A stretch of 64,000 nucleotides of DNA, taken from NCBI GenBank assembly GCA_947471745.1, contig CANJKZ010000723.1, positions 7,880,501 through 7,944,500 on the forward strand, read 5' to 3'. Source of the DNA: Closterium sp. Naga37s-1 (lineage: Eukaryota; Streptophyta; Zygnematophyceae; Desmidiales; Closteriaceae). The position numbers and the translations under genes are program-made. Positions within the stretch are counted from its first letter, which is position 1, and each line of letters begins with the position of its first letter. Below are positions 28,933-39,373 of this stretch, piece by piece. The notes under the pieces were generated by a model, which ran no database searches, had not been told where the DNA came from, and saw only the letters and a program-made list of their open reading frames with translations.

Positions 28933-31900
28933 ATGGCCACCCCTAGTGTTCTCACCTTTGACGCTGAGGGTCGGGCTGTTGACTTTGAGGTCTGGGTAGA
29001 TGATCTGCAGCTTTTCCTACAGTGCGATAGGGCAGACGGTCTCTCCCTGTTTGACCTCACTTCTGGTGCCTCTCCTGCCCCTGCTACTGATGCTGACGCC
29101 ACTGTTCGCTCACAGTGGGCCACGCGCGATGCTGCTGCCCGCCTGGCTGTGCGCCGCCACTTACCGACCGCTGAGCGCGCGCATTTTAGCCAGTACAAGA
29201 GTGCTAAGACCTTGTACGACGCTGTAGTTGCACGCTACTCTTCCCCTGCCACTGCTGCTCTTAGCTGCCTCATGCTGCCGTACCTCTTCCCTGACCTCGC
29301 CGCTTTTCCCACAGTCGCTGACCTCGTTACGCACCTTCGCACTAGTGACATTCGCTACCGCGCTGCGCTTCCTGCTGAGTTCTGCGCCAAGAACCCCCCC
29401 CCTATGTACATCACCCTCTACTACATAGTCACTCGGCTCCCTGACACCCTTCGCTCGGTCAGGGACCACTTCCTCTCTGTTTGCCCCACCACTCTCACCG
29501 TTGACCTCCTCGAGGAGCACCTCCTTGCAGCAGAGAAGAGTATAGTCGCTGTAGGAGCCTCTCGTGGTGACCCTCGTACCCCTGTCTTTGAGGGGTGCTC
29601 CCCCTCCCCCCTCTTGCCCTCTGTTGCCTCTGCTGCTGCGGCCGACCTCGTTGGTCTTGAGTCGGTCGGCGCGGCGTCTGCCCCTAGCGGGAGACGCCGC
29701 CCAGGCAAGGGCAAGGGGGGCAAGGGCGCTGGAGGAGCTGGCGGGGGCGGTGGAGGCGGCGGTGGAGGCGGCGGAGGGGGTGGGGGTGGCGGTGGGAGTG
29801 GTGGCGCGAGTGGGGGCACTAGTGGCGGCAGTGGAGGCGGAGGAGGCGGCGGTGGTGGCGGTGCGGGCGGAGGTGGCGGAGGTGGAGGCGGTGGTGGAGG
29901 TAGCGGCAGCGGAGGTGGAGCTGGTCGGGGTGGCTCTACGCAGAGGGTCGGCTCCGGTGGTGGTCAGCGCCAGCAGCAGCAGCAGCGCACTCGTGAGACC
30001 CCTTCCCCCCAGCAGCTTCGTGAGTGGTACGCTGCTCGTCAGCGGGGTGGGGGTGCTGGCCCCTGTACCTACGTTCTACGTACCGGCGACCGCGTGGGTG
30101 AGCAGTGTGGGGGTCCGCACTCCACTCAGCGCTGCTTCGGCCGCCTGACGGACGCGTGGCGTCATCAGTTCCCCGACGCTACTGAGATCCCTCGCTGGGG
30201 CGAGCTGTTTAGGGCGGGTGTTGCGATCTTTGATCTTGACTATGATGCTATTCTTGCTGCCATGTATGCTGTGACTATTAGTGATGAGGGTGACTGTTAC
30301 CGATGTTTTCCGCCTGACCCGGGCATTGAGGCTGCTGCTCTAGGTGCTGGTGAGGCTGCTGCTCTAGGTGCCAGTGAGTCTGCTGCCCCAGGTACTGGTG
30401 AGTCTGCGCTCTCAGGTACCGCGTCGGCTCCGGCCACCCACACCTTCACCCTTGATTCGGGTGCTTCCCATTCCTTCTTTCGAGACCGGACCACGCTCAC
30501 GCCGCTTAGTCGGCCAGTGGCAGTCTCCCTGGCAGACCCCTCTGGGGGTCCTGTCCTTGCCCACTTCTCCACTGTCCTACCGTGTCCGGCGGCCCCTTCT
30601 GGCACCCTGTCAGGTCTTTACCTCCCCTCGTTCTCTACGAACTTGGTGAGTGGTGCTGACCTCCAGGATGAAGGGGTTCACCAGTTCACTCCTGCGAGTC
30701 GGCGAGTGACTCACTGTACCTGTGCTCGGACGGGCCGTCACTTGGCCACGTTTACCCGTCAGCCGGGGTCGAGCCTGTACACACTGACTACTGAGTCTCC
30801 TCCAGTCGCTGATTCTGCTCAGGTAGCCGCGTCGGGTCAGGTGTTTGCTGCGGCGTCCAGGTCTGGTCCTGAGTCTGCCCCCTGCTCGTGTCGTCTCCTG
30901 TCTCACCAGACTCTCCTCTGGCACCACCGCCTTGGTCACCCCTCCCTGCCTCGCCTTCGGGGCATGGCCTCCCGTGTCCTTGTCTCTGGTCTCCCCCGGT
31001 CCCTCCCTCCCCTTCCTCCGGGGCCTGCCCCCACCTGCGTTCCCTGCGTCGAGGGGCGGCAGCGCGCTGCTCCCCACTCCTCCGAGTTTCCTCCGACAGA
31101 GGCTCCGCTGCAGACGCTTCACATGGACGTGTGGGGCCCAGCCCGCGTCCGTGGACAGGGTCACGAGCGTTACTTCCTGCTGGTGGTTGACGACTACTCG
31201 CGTTACACCGCAGTCTTCCCCTTGCGCAGCAAGGGTGAGGTCACTGAGGTGTTGATCGCCTGGATCCGCGCAGCTCGTCTCCAGCTCAGAGAGAGTTTCG
31301 GCTCGGACTTTCCTCTTCTACGTCTGCACTCTGACAGAGGCGGAGAGTTCTCCTCTGACCTTCTGCGAGCCTTCTGTCGTGCACGAGGCATCCGCCAGAC
31401 CTTCACGCTTCCGGACTCTCCGCAGCAAAATGGGATTGCTGAGCGCCGCATTGGCATGGTCATGGACGTCGCTCGTACGTCCATGGTCCATGCGGCTGCC
31501 CCCCATTTTCTGTGGCCGTTTGCGGTTCGGTACGCGGCGCATCAGATCAACCTTCAGCCCCGGGTCTCCATGCCGGAGACCTCCCCTGCTTTGCTGTGGA
31601 CGGGGAAGGTTGGCGATGCGTCTGCGTTCCGTGTCTGGGGATCTCGGGCGTTTGTCCGCGACTTGTCTGCGGACAAGCTATCCCCTCGTGCTGTTCCCTG
31701 TGTCTTCCTTGGCTTCCCCCCTGACGCGCCGGGCTGGCAGTTCTACCACCCCACCTCGCGCCGTGTTCTGTCCTCCCAGGACGTCACGTTTGACGAGTCG
31801 GTTCCCTACTACCGTCTCTTCCCCTACCGCACTGCGTCCCTCCCCCCCCCGCCGCTCTTCCTTACGCCAGGTCCCCCTCCGGTAGACCCCCTCCCCCCTC

Positions 31901-34815
31901 AGGGTCCTGCCCCCTCAGGTGTGTCTCAGGTAGACGCAGCCGACCCTGTCGAGGTAGCTGTTGACTCTGGTGTTGCTAGGGGTGCTGAGCCTGCGGGTGC
32001 TGGGTCTGGGGGTGCTGACTCTGGGGGTGCTGAGCCTGGGGGTGCTGCGTCTGGGGGTGCGGAGTCTGAGGGTACTGGACCTGCTCGTGTGGCGTCTGGC
32101 GGTGCTGGGCCTGGAGGTTCTTCGGGTGCTTCGTCCCGGCGGGAGCTACTCTCTCCACAGGAGCTGCGTGAGTGGTTTGCCCGGCGCTGGAGGCGAGCTG
32201 CTGGAGCTGGAGGTGCTGCGGGTGCTGGAGTTTCTGCTGCTGCTGAGGGTGCTGGTGCCGCGGGTCCCGGAGGTGCTCGTACTGGGAGTACTGGAGCTGC
32301 TGGGCCTGCGGGTGCTTCTCGTACTGGAGCTGGTGGTGCTGCGGGCGTCGGTGCTACTGAGGGTGCTGGAGCTGGACCCGCTGCGTCTTCTGGTGGTCTG
32401 GCTGGAGCTGGAGCTGCTGGGGGTGTTGGCGCTGAGGGTGCCTCTGGTGCTGGTGCCTCTGAGGGTACTGGTGTTGGCGCTGCTGGAGCTGGGGGTGCTG
32501 CTGGCGCTGGTGCTGTCGTTCGGAGTGCTGGTGCTGTCCCTTCTGGTGCAGGTGGTTCTGAGCGGCCGCGGCCGTACTTCGTTCCGCTCCTTCAGCAGGT
32601 TCTTGGTCTTCCGCCCTCTGCTAGTCCGGCTCCTCCCTTAGAGTGACCACCGCCAGTCCAGTCTGAGTCACAGTTACAGCCTACCTCTCCTCTGCCTGCT
32701 CCTTCTCCCTACACTGGTCCTACTGGAGGTCTTGCTGAGCGTCGTGAGCCTGCGTCTCGTCCTGCGTCGCCTGTCCGCAGTAGTCGTGGTTCGCGTCAGC
32801 GTCCTCCCCCTGTCCCAGGCACGCACCGGATGTCTCTGCGTCCCTCCACTGCTCCGCTACGTGCCCCTTTGCCTTCTCCTCCTGAGTCCTCTCTTCCTGT
32901 TCTTGCTGACCCGGAGTTGGACTCCCTTCGTGCTGCCAGTCCTACTGTCACGCGTCTCCTTGCTACTGTCGTCACTGACCCTTCCTTTGAGTCCGCTGCT
33001 GCGTCTGCCTTAATTTCTGAGCTTGTCGACTTCGCTGCTCGCTGTCGCCTAGACTACGCTGCTAGTCTTGTCGCTGAGTCTGAGTCTGTCTGTCCTCCGT
33101 CCGTCGGGGGTGAGTGTGCCCTTGGCACGGACGTCCTTGAGGACAGGCAGGAGGAGTTCCAGTACTTTGCTGCTGCTTCACCTCATCTCGTGTCCATGCT
33201 GCTTGCCCCTGAGGGAGACCCGGATGCACCAGACATCCCGACTCCGCGCTCTTACGCGGAGGCGATAGAGGGTCCCTACTCCTCTCAGTGGCAGGCAGCC
33301 ATGGATGCAGAGATGGCTTCCTGGAAGTCCACAGGCACCTACGTCGACGAGGTTCCCCCTCCTGGGGCGAACATCGTCAGTGGCATGTGGATTTTCAGGG
33401 TGAAGCGGCCGCCGGGTTCTCCGCCTGTCTTCAAGGCGCGCTACGTGGCTCGTGGCTTCAGTCAGCGGCAGGGAGTTGACTACTTTCAGACCTACTCTCC
33501 CACCCTGAAGATGACCACTCTTCGAGTACTGCTGCACATAGCTGCTCACCGTGACTACGAGCTTCACTCTCTTGACTTCAGCACTGCTTTCTTGCAGGGC
33601 AGCCTACACGAGGAGATCTGGCTACGCCGCCCACCTGGCTTCACTGGGTCTTTTCCTCCTGGCACCCACTGGAGCCTCCGGCGGCCAGTCTACGGTCTCC
33701 GCCAGGCACCTCGTGAGTGGCACGACACACTGAGGACTACACTTGCGGCTCTTGGGTTTGCTCCTTCCACTGCCGACCCGTCGCTGTTTCTGCGCACCGA
33801 CACCTCTTTGCCGCCGTTCTACATCCTCGTGTATGTCGACGACTTGGTCTTTGCCACAGCTGACACTGCTGGACTCGCCTACGTGAAGTCCGAGCTGCAG
33901 AAGAGACACACATGCACAGACCTAGGTGAACTGCGCAGCTACCTTGGCTTGCAGATCACCCGGGACAGAGCACAGCGCACCATTACCCTGACTCAGTCAC
34001 ACATGGTGCAGCAGGTCCTTCAGCGCTTCGGCTTCACGTACTCCTCGCCTCAGGCCACTCCTCTGTCTACTCGCCACTCGCTCTCAGCTCTGCCTTCGGA
34101 TGAGTCCGTAGAGTCGAGTGGCCCGTACCCAGAGCTTGTTGGCTGCCTCATGTACCTGATGACCTGCACTCGACCTGACCTTGCATACCCTCTTAGCATT
34201 CTGGCACGCTATGTTGCTCCTGGGAGACACAGACCAGAGCACATGGCTGCAGCGAAGAGGGTGTTGCGCTACTTGTGCAGTACGTCGGGCATGGGGCTTG
34301 TGCTTGGAGGGCAGAGTCCAGTGGTCCTCACTGGTCACGCAGACGCTTCTTGGGCTGACGACCAGGCTACGCAGCGGTCGTCACAGGGTTACACCTTCAG
34401 CCTTGGTTCCGGCTCTGTTTCGTGGCGGTCTACCCGCTCGTCTTCTGTTCTCGGCTCCAGTTGTGAGGCCGAGATCTACGCAGGGGCCATGGCTGCACAG
34501 GAGCTACGCTGGCTCACCTACCTGCTGACTGACCTAGGAGAGCCGCCTCGTTCTCCTCCAGTTCTGTACGTAGACAACAAGGCTATGCTGGCCTTGTGTC
34601 GGGAGCACAGACTGGAGCACAGAACGAAGCACATCGCTCTTCGCTACTTCCTTGCTCGTAAGCTGCAGCAGCGCGGTCAGCTGCGTCTTGCTTACGTGGC
34701 CTCTGAGGCCAACACTGCTGATATCTTCACCAAGGCACTTGCGCCTTGTGACCATCAGCGCTTCTGTACTCTGTTAGGTCTTGTACCTACCTTGCCTCAC
34801 TTGCTCACTTCTTGA
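28933..34815 (+). pseudogene. Element 3 gag-pol with TGA in the IN-RT linker
   Basis: Frame from ATG 28933 to TGA 32644-32646 (1237 codons), then the same frame on to 34815. Gag (residues 1-~480) includes a poly-Gly tract (~262-345), QQLREWY (~360) and CX13CX3HX4C; protease DSGASHSF; integrase HHRLGH…CVPC, HMDVWGP, HSDRGGEF, NGIAER; a repetitive Gly-Ala-Glu-Pro linker with QELREWF (~32160); then RT (YVDD ~33834) and RNase H. The stop replaces a cysteine codon (TGT) present in elements 4 and 5. Everything else reads through. Confidence 0.93.
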
Positions 34816-35002
34816 CCTTGCCTGTTCTGTTACATATATATATACCTGCTCTTGCTTGTTTAGCGTTATATATATGTGTGTACTCATGCATGTGAACTGG
34901 CCTTGTGGCCTTGAACTTGTGCTCAGAATGTGTGGTGACGTTGTGATCCACCCTGAGCTTGCTTTGCCTTACTTTGCTTGACTGGTCTTGTGACCCCTTT
35001 TT

Positions 35003-35155
35003 CTCCCCCACTTTGCCTATGGGGGTGTGTCAAACTTATATGATCTAGCCTGTGTAGGCTGTAGCGGGTTAGATACTAAGGGGTACACAATTCTAGGGTT
35101 TCATATTTGTATCACTTTCATTCCTGAGTCAATCATTCTCGTTCTAAGTTTCTCA
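35003..35155 (+). repeat. Element 3 polypurine hairpin and 3' LTR
   Basis: CTCCCCCA…TGGGGGTG (35003-35027) then the 128-bp LTR 35028-35155. Confidence 0.93.
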
Positions 35156-36189
35156 CTTCTGACAAACCAATCCGTAGCCGCCACCGCAGCAGTCAATGCA
35201 GCAGCAAACGCAGCAGCGACAGCAGCAGCAGCAGTGGCGACACTGACATTTCACGGACCAATGGCACCACCTTCGCCGAACCTCGAAGCAGCTCGGCCGA
35301 GGCTCCCCAAAGCGTTCGATCGAAGCGCGAAGGGATCGGACATTCGACGATTCGTGGAGACCCTCGAAATTTACTTCGAGGCCATTGGCTGTTCGACCCC
35401 AACACATGACGCAACACGAATTCGGCTCGCAGCGACACTGTTGCGGAGTGGATTTATTACAGTGATGTGGCCCGCGGGGAGAAAAAGTGGGAGCAGTTTC
35501 GGGCAGACCTCATCGAACGTTTCGAGCCAATTAATTCAGTGTATATGGCGCGGCAGCAGATTCACCGAGACAAGCAACTCGCGAGCGTAGCACTGTACAC
35601 GCAGCAGATGGAGCAGCTTTTTGCCCGCATCATCGACCTTACCGAGGGCGAAAAAATCCAGGCGTACACAGAAGGGTTAAAAATGGAGATTCACCGACAG
35701 GTCATTGCAGCAAACTACAGTAACTACCGCGACCTCGTACGTGCAGCCGAACGTTACGATGCGTTGACGCGTGGTCAACCCGAGACACGACGTTACGGGC
35801 CAAACCGTACATTCGGCACGGAGCGATCGGCACCCCCCACGTTCGCCGAACCGATGGATATCGACAATTTCGACGCGAAGCAGCAACCGACAAAATGTGA
35901 ATTTTGCGGCGCAGCCGAGCATCAAATCCTATCATGCTACAAAATGAAGAAAGCACTTGCGGCACTACTGGGCGGCAGTGGCTAATAGCCACGGATCAAC
36001 CTGGCGACCATGTAAAGATTCGAAAAGGGAAAAAGGGCGACGATGTGGCGACTTCGGAGCGGGCGAAAAAATGATAAATGATGGCGAGAATATAAAACGT
36101 CACGACCGGCCGGCATCAGGGGAAAACGCCGAGGCGGATGGAGGCTCGGCGAAAAAAGACTCTGCACCGACCGGGAAACTCCAGCCGAA

Positions 36190-36640
36190 CACCCACGAAA
36201 TTAAGAATTCGTTAAAAGTATCCTATAAAGATACTCTAACGAAAAATATTGTTGCTTGTGGTTTTCAAGCCTTTGAAAAATTCTGGGGAGATTTAGAGGC
36301 CAAGAAAAAGCCTTCAGATATCATTTAGGTACCTGAGAAGTTGGGCAAAGCATTAGGAGCGTAGAAAAGGGTCGTGCGTTCCATGGAGTTAATATTCTCT
36401 CCCCGCAGCACAGTGTTAAGGCTCCCGTTGCCCACAGGTAAGGCCTACACAGCTACAAAGGCTTAGAGGTAAATTCCAGGCTCATGAGAATTTGTACAAG
36501 CCTCGAAAAAATCCTCCTACCCCCCCCCCCCCCCCCCCCCCCCCCTCGTGAAGTTGGAAAGTGCTGAGTCAGGTATAGGAAATAGGGATGGTAATATCTT
36601 TGATGTACCCTATGATCCTATCAATGAGACCCTCTTTGGC
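36190..36640 (+). other. Unexplained stretch between Gypsy gag and protease, with a 24-C tract
   Basis: AT-richer sequence with a frame reading SYKDTLTKNIVACGFQAFEK (about 36220-36283), then stops, then a run of ~24 C at about 36521-36545. It could be an inserted fragment of another element; I do not recognise it. Confidence 0.4.
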
Positions 36641-38139
36641 TACTCAGCGCATCAGGAACCACTACTCCTCGAGGTGTTTTGCAAAGGACGACGCCTCCAG
36701 GCACTTGTGGACGGCAGTGCATCGCACTCGGTGTGTGATCGCGGGTCGATGGAGAAAGTTGGAGAACCTTCGGAGGAGACCAAGTTCACGGCAACAATGG
36801 TGGACGGTACAAAACTTCCCATCCACGGCGAAGCATCACTGCAGCTGCACATAGGGGCGCTGAGGTGGAAGCCAACGTTGCCGATCACGAATATTAAGGG
36901 CTTAGATTTCATCTTGGGGCGTGATTTCTTGAAGCGGTTCAACCCTGAGATCGACTGGGTCAACCGGAAGGCCTGCATCTACAACAACGGAAAAAGAGTG
37001 GAGCTGCGAAGCTGGACGGATACAGTGAGCGTTCCTGAAACGACACTGGCACGGTTCGAACGGACAGTGAACGAGAGTAACACGGATTACTTAGCGCTGG
37101 TTATGGCAGCAGCAGAGGAGGAGAAGCCGAGTTCGGAGCTACCTGCAGCAGTGAAGGAGGTCTTTGAGCAGTACAAAGGTATAATGCCCGACGACCTACC
37201 CATAGGTGTACATCCAGCGCGCACCCACGAGCACGAGGCCGTGGAGGAACCAGATGCGAAACCCGTCTCACGTGCACTATACCAACTGAGTCCGACAGAA
37301 CGGACAGACATGAAGAAGCAGATAGAGAATCTACTGGACACAACTGATCCGCCCATCCACCTCTCCCTACGGTGCACCAGTTCTCTTCACTCCAAAACGA
37401 GACGGCAGTTTACGGATGTGCATCGACTACCGCGCACTGAACAAACAGACAGTACAAAACAAATATCCCATACCGCGCATAAACGACCTACTAGACCAAC
37501 TGCGTGGTGCAACAGTCTTTTTGAAGCTGGACCTACGGTTCGGTTACTGGCAGATCAAGATGGCGAACAACTCGATCCACAAGACGGCGTCCTGTACCAG
37601 ATACGGCTCCTACGAATACTTGGTGATGCCGTTCCGACTCTGCAACGCACCAGCGACGTTCCAGGCGGAGATGAATCATATTCTACAGCCCTTGCTGGAC
37701 GAATGCGCGGTGGTGTAGCTGGACGACATCCTGATCCTACTCCAAAAATATGAAGGAGCACGTGGAGCAACTGCGGAAGGTGTTCGAGATCCTACGGGAA
37801 AACAAGTTCTACGTGAAGCTGTCGAAGAGCGACTACGCACTGAAGAAGGTGCAGTTTCTCGGGCACATGGTGAGTGCCAAGGGCGTACACGTGGACCCGC
37901 GGAAGATCGAAGCCATCAAAAGGTGGAAAGTTCCGGAGAACGTGAAGGATGTGCAGCAGTTCCTAGGCTTCGCCAATCACTAGAACAGGTTCGTGCCATA
38001 GTACGCTAAGGTAGCAGCGCCACTGACCGACCTATTGAAAAAGGATACGCCCTACAAATGGGATACTCCTCATCAGCAAGCCATGGAGCAGTTACGGACA
38101 GTACTGACTACAACGCCAGTACTCATCCTACCAGACCCA

Positions 38140-38268
38140 TGTCAGAGTTATATGACATAGCTACTGTAGGCTATAGTGGGGTAGCACATATGGGGTACAG
38201 TTGCCTAGGGTTTGCCTTTTGTACCCAACTTTCACTTAGTCATTTCATTCCTGTTTTCTTGATTCACA
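38140..38268 (+). repeat. Element 4 5' LTR (129 bp)
   Basis: TGTCAGAGTTATATGACATA…GATTCACA, with core TGTAGGCTATAGTGGGGTAG. Confidence 0.95.
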
Positions 38269-38315
38269 TGGTATAGAGCGGGTTCCTACATGGGACCGTT
38301 CCTTCCTAAGGGCCC
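38269..38315 (+). promoter_or_regulatory. Element 4 primer site, variant hairpin and GGGCCC
   Basis: TGGTATAGAGCGGG; hairpin GGTTCC-TACAT-GGGACC (38281-38297), whose arms still pair with one G-U although the sequence differs from subfamilies A and B; GGGCCC at 38310-38315. Confidence 0.65.
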
Positions 38316-38379
38316 ACCATAAGAAATATTTGTTTTTAGCTGCCCGCGCACATTGCGCCCTGCCCTAATTTTTTTTTTT

Positions 38380-39305
38380 AGCGGCCCCTACGCTGCCCCT
38401 ACGCGGCCCCTACGCCGCCTCCCACGCGCCCCCTATGCGGCCCCTGGCGGCGCCCTGACGAGGCCCCTGCCGGCGCCCTATCGCGGCCCCTGACGCGCCC
38501 CCTGGTGGCGCCCTGACGCGGCCCTGACGCGGCCTGACGCGGCCCCTGGCGGCGCCCTGACGCGGCCCTGCCGCGGCCCCTGACGCGGCCTTGACGCGGC
38601 CTGCCGCGGCCCCTGCCGCGGCCCTGAAGCGGCCCCTGACGCGGCCCTGACGCGGCTCTGCCGCGGCCCTGACGCGGCCCTGACGCGGCCCTACCGCGGC
38701 CCCTGGCGGCGCCCTGACGCGGCCCCTGACGCGGCGCCCTGACGCGGCCCCTGCTGCGGCCCTGACGCGGCCCTGCCGCGGCCCCTGACGCGGCCCTGAC
38801 GCGGCCTGCTACGGCCCCTGCCGCGGCCCTGAAGCGGCCCCTGACGCGGCCCTGACGCGGCTCTGCCGCGGCCCTGACGCGGCCCTGACGCGGCCCCTGA
38901 CGCGGCCCCTGCCGCGGCCCCTTCCGCGGCCCTGACGCGGCCCTGCCGCGGCCCCTGGCGGCGCCCTGACGCGGCCCCTGACGCGGCCCCTGTCGCGGCC
39001 CCTGACGCGGCCCCGCCACCTACCTTTCCGGCCACGCCGCCTCCTCTCAGCGGCCCCGCCGCCTCCTCCCAGCGGCCCCGGACGCCGCCCAGCAGCCTAG
39101 CCGCCCAGCAGCTGAGCCACCGAGCCGCCCAGCAGCCGAGCCGCCGAGCCGCCCAGCAGCCGAGCCGCCCAGCAGCAGAGCTGCTGAGCCGCCCAGCAGC
39201 CGAGCCGCTGAGCCGCCCAGCCGCCGAGCCGCCCAGCAGCCGAGCCGCCCAGCAGCCGAGTCGCCGAGCCGCCCTGCAGCCGAGCCGCCCGAGCCGCCCT
39301 GTCCG
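38380..39305 (+). repeat. Element 4 leader repeats
   Basis: CGGCCCTGACGCGGCCCCTG-type units with longer duplications (about 38540-38720 resembles 38770-38940), then GCCGAGCCGCCCAGCA repeats (39090-39290). Donor-like CCG|GTAAGAG at 39306. Confidence 0.85.
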
Positions 39306-39373
39306 GTAAGAGCAGCGCCTCTCTCACAGCACTGCCCTCACCCCACTGTTTGCGCTGCTAGTCTACTGCTGTC

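Larger units (their letters stand above)
27680..35155 (+). mobile_element. Copia element 3 (short-LTR family, subfamily B), one stop codon
   Basis: 7476 bp; LTRs of 128 bp at 27680-27807 and 35028-35155, two differences by eye (1.6%); TSD CTTCT at 27675-27679 and 35156-35160. Inserted into Gypsy gag. Coding region 28933-34815 with a single nonsense change. Confidence 0.97.
27573..35985 (+). pseudogene. Gypsy gag, split by element 3 and frameshifted
   Basis: Starts at ATG 27573 (MSGMEGQGDN), continues across element 3 at 35161 in the same frame (…RGL/LTNQSVAA…), through an Ala-rich stretch and FDRSAKGSDIRRFVETLEIY. The frame breaks near 35460, then resumes with KKWEQFRADLIERF and ALYTQQMEQLFARI, a retrotransposon-gag fold signature, and a zinc knuckle CEFCGAAEHQILSC (CX2CX4HX4C) near 35900. 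It ends at a stop at 35983-35985. Confidence 0.85.

Noticed and set aside
34835..34880. TATATATA boxes before the 3' LTR as a host promoter
   Set aside because: They lie in the retrotransposon 3' UTR, are conserved among copies and have no gene downstream.
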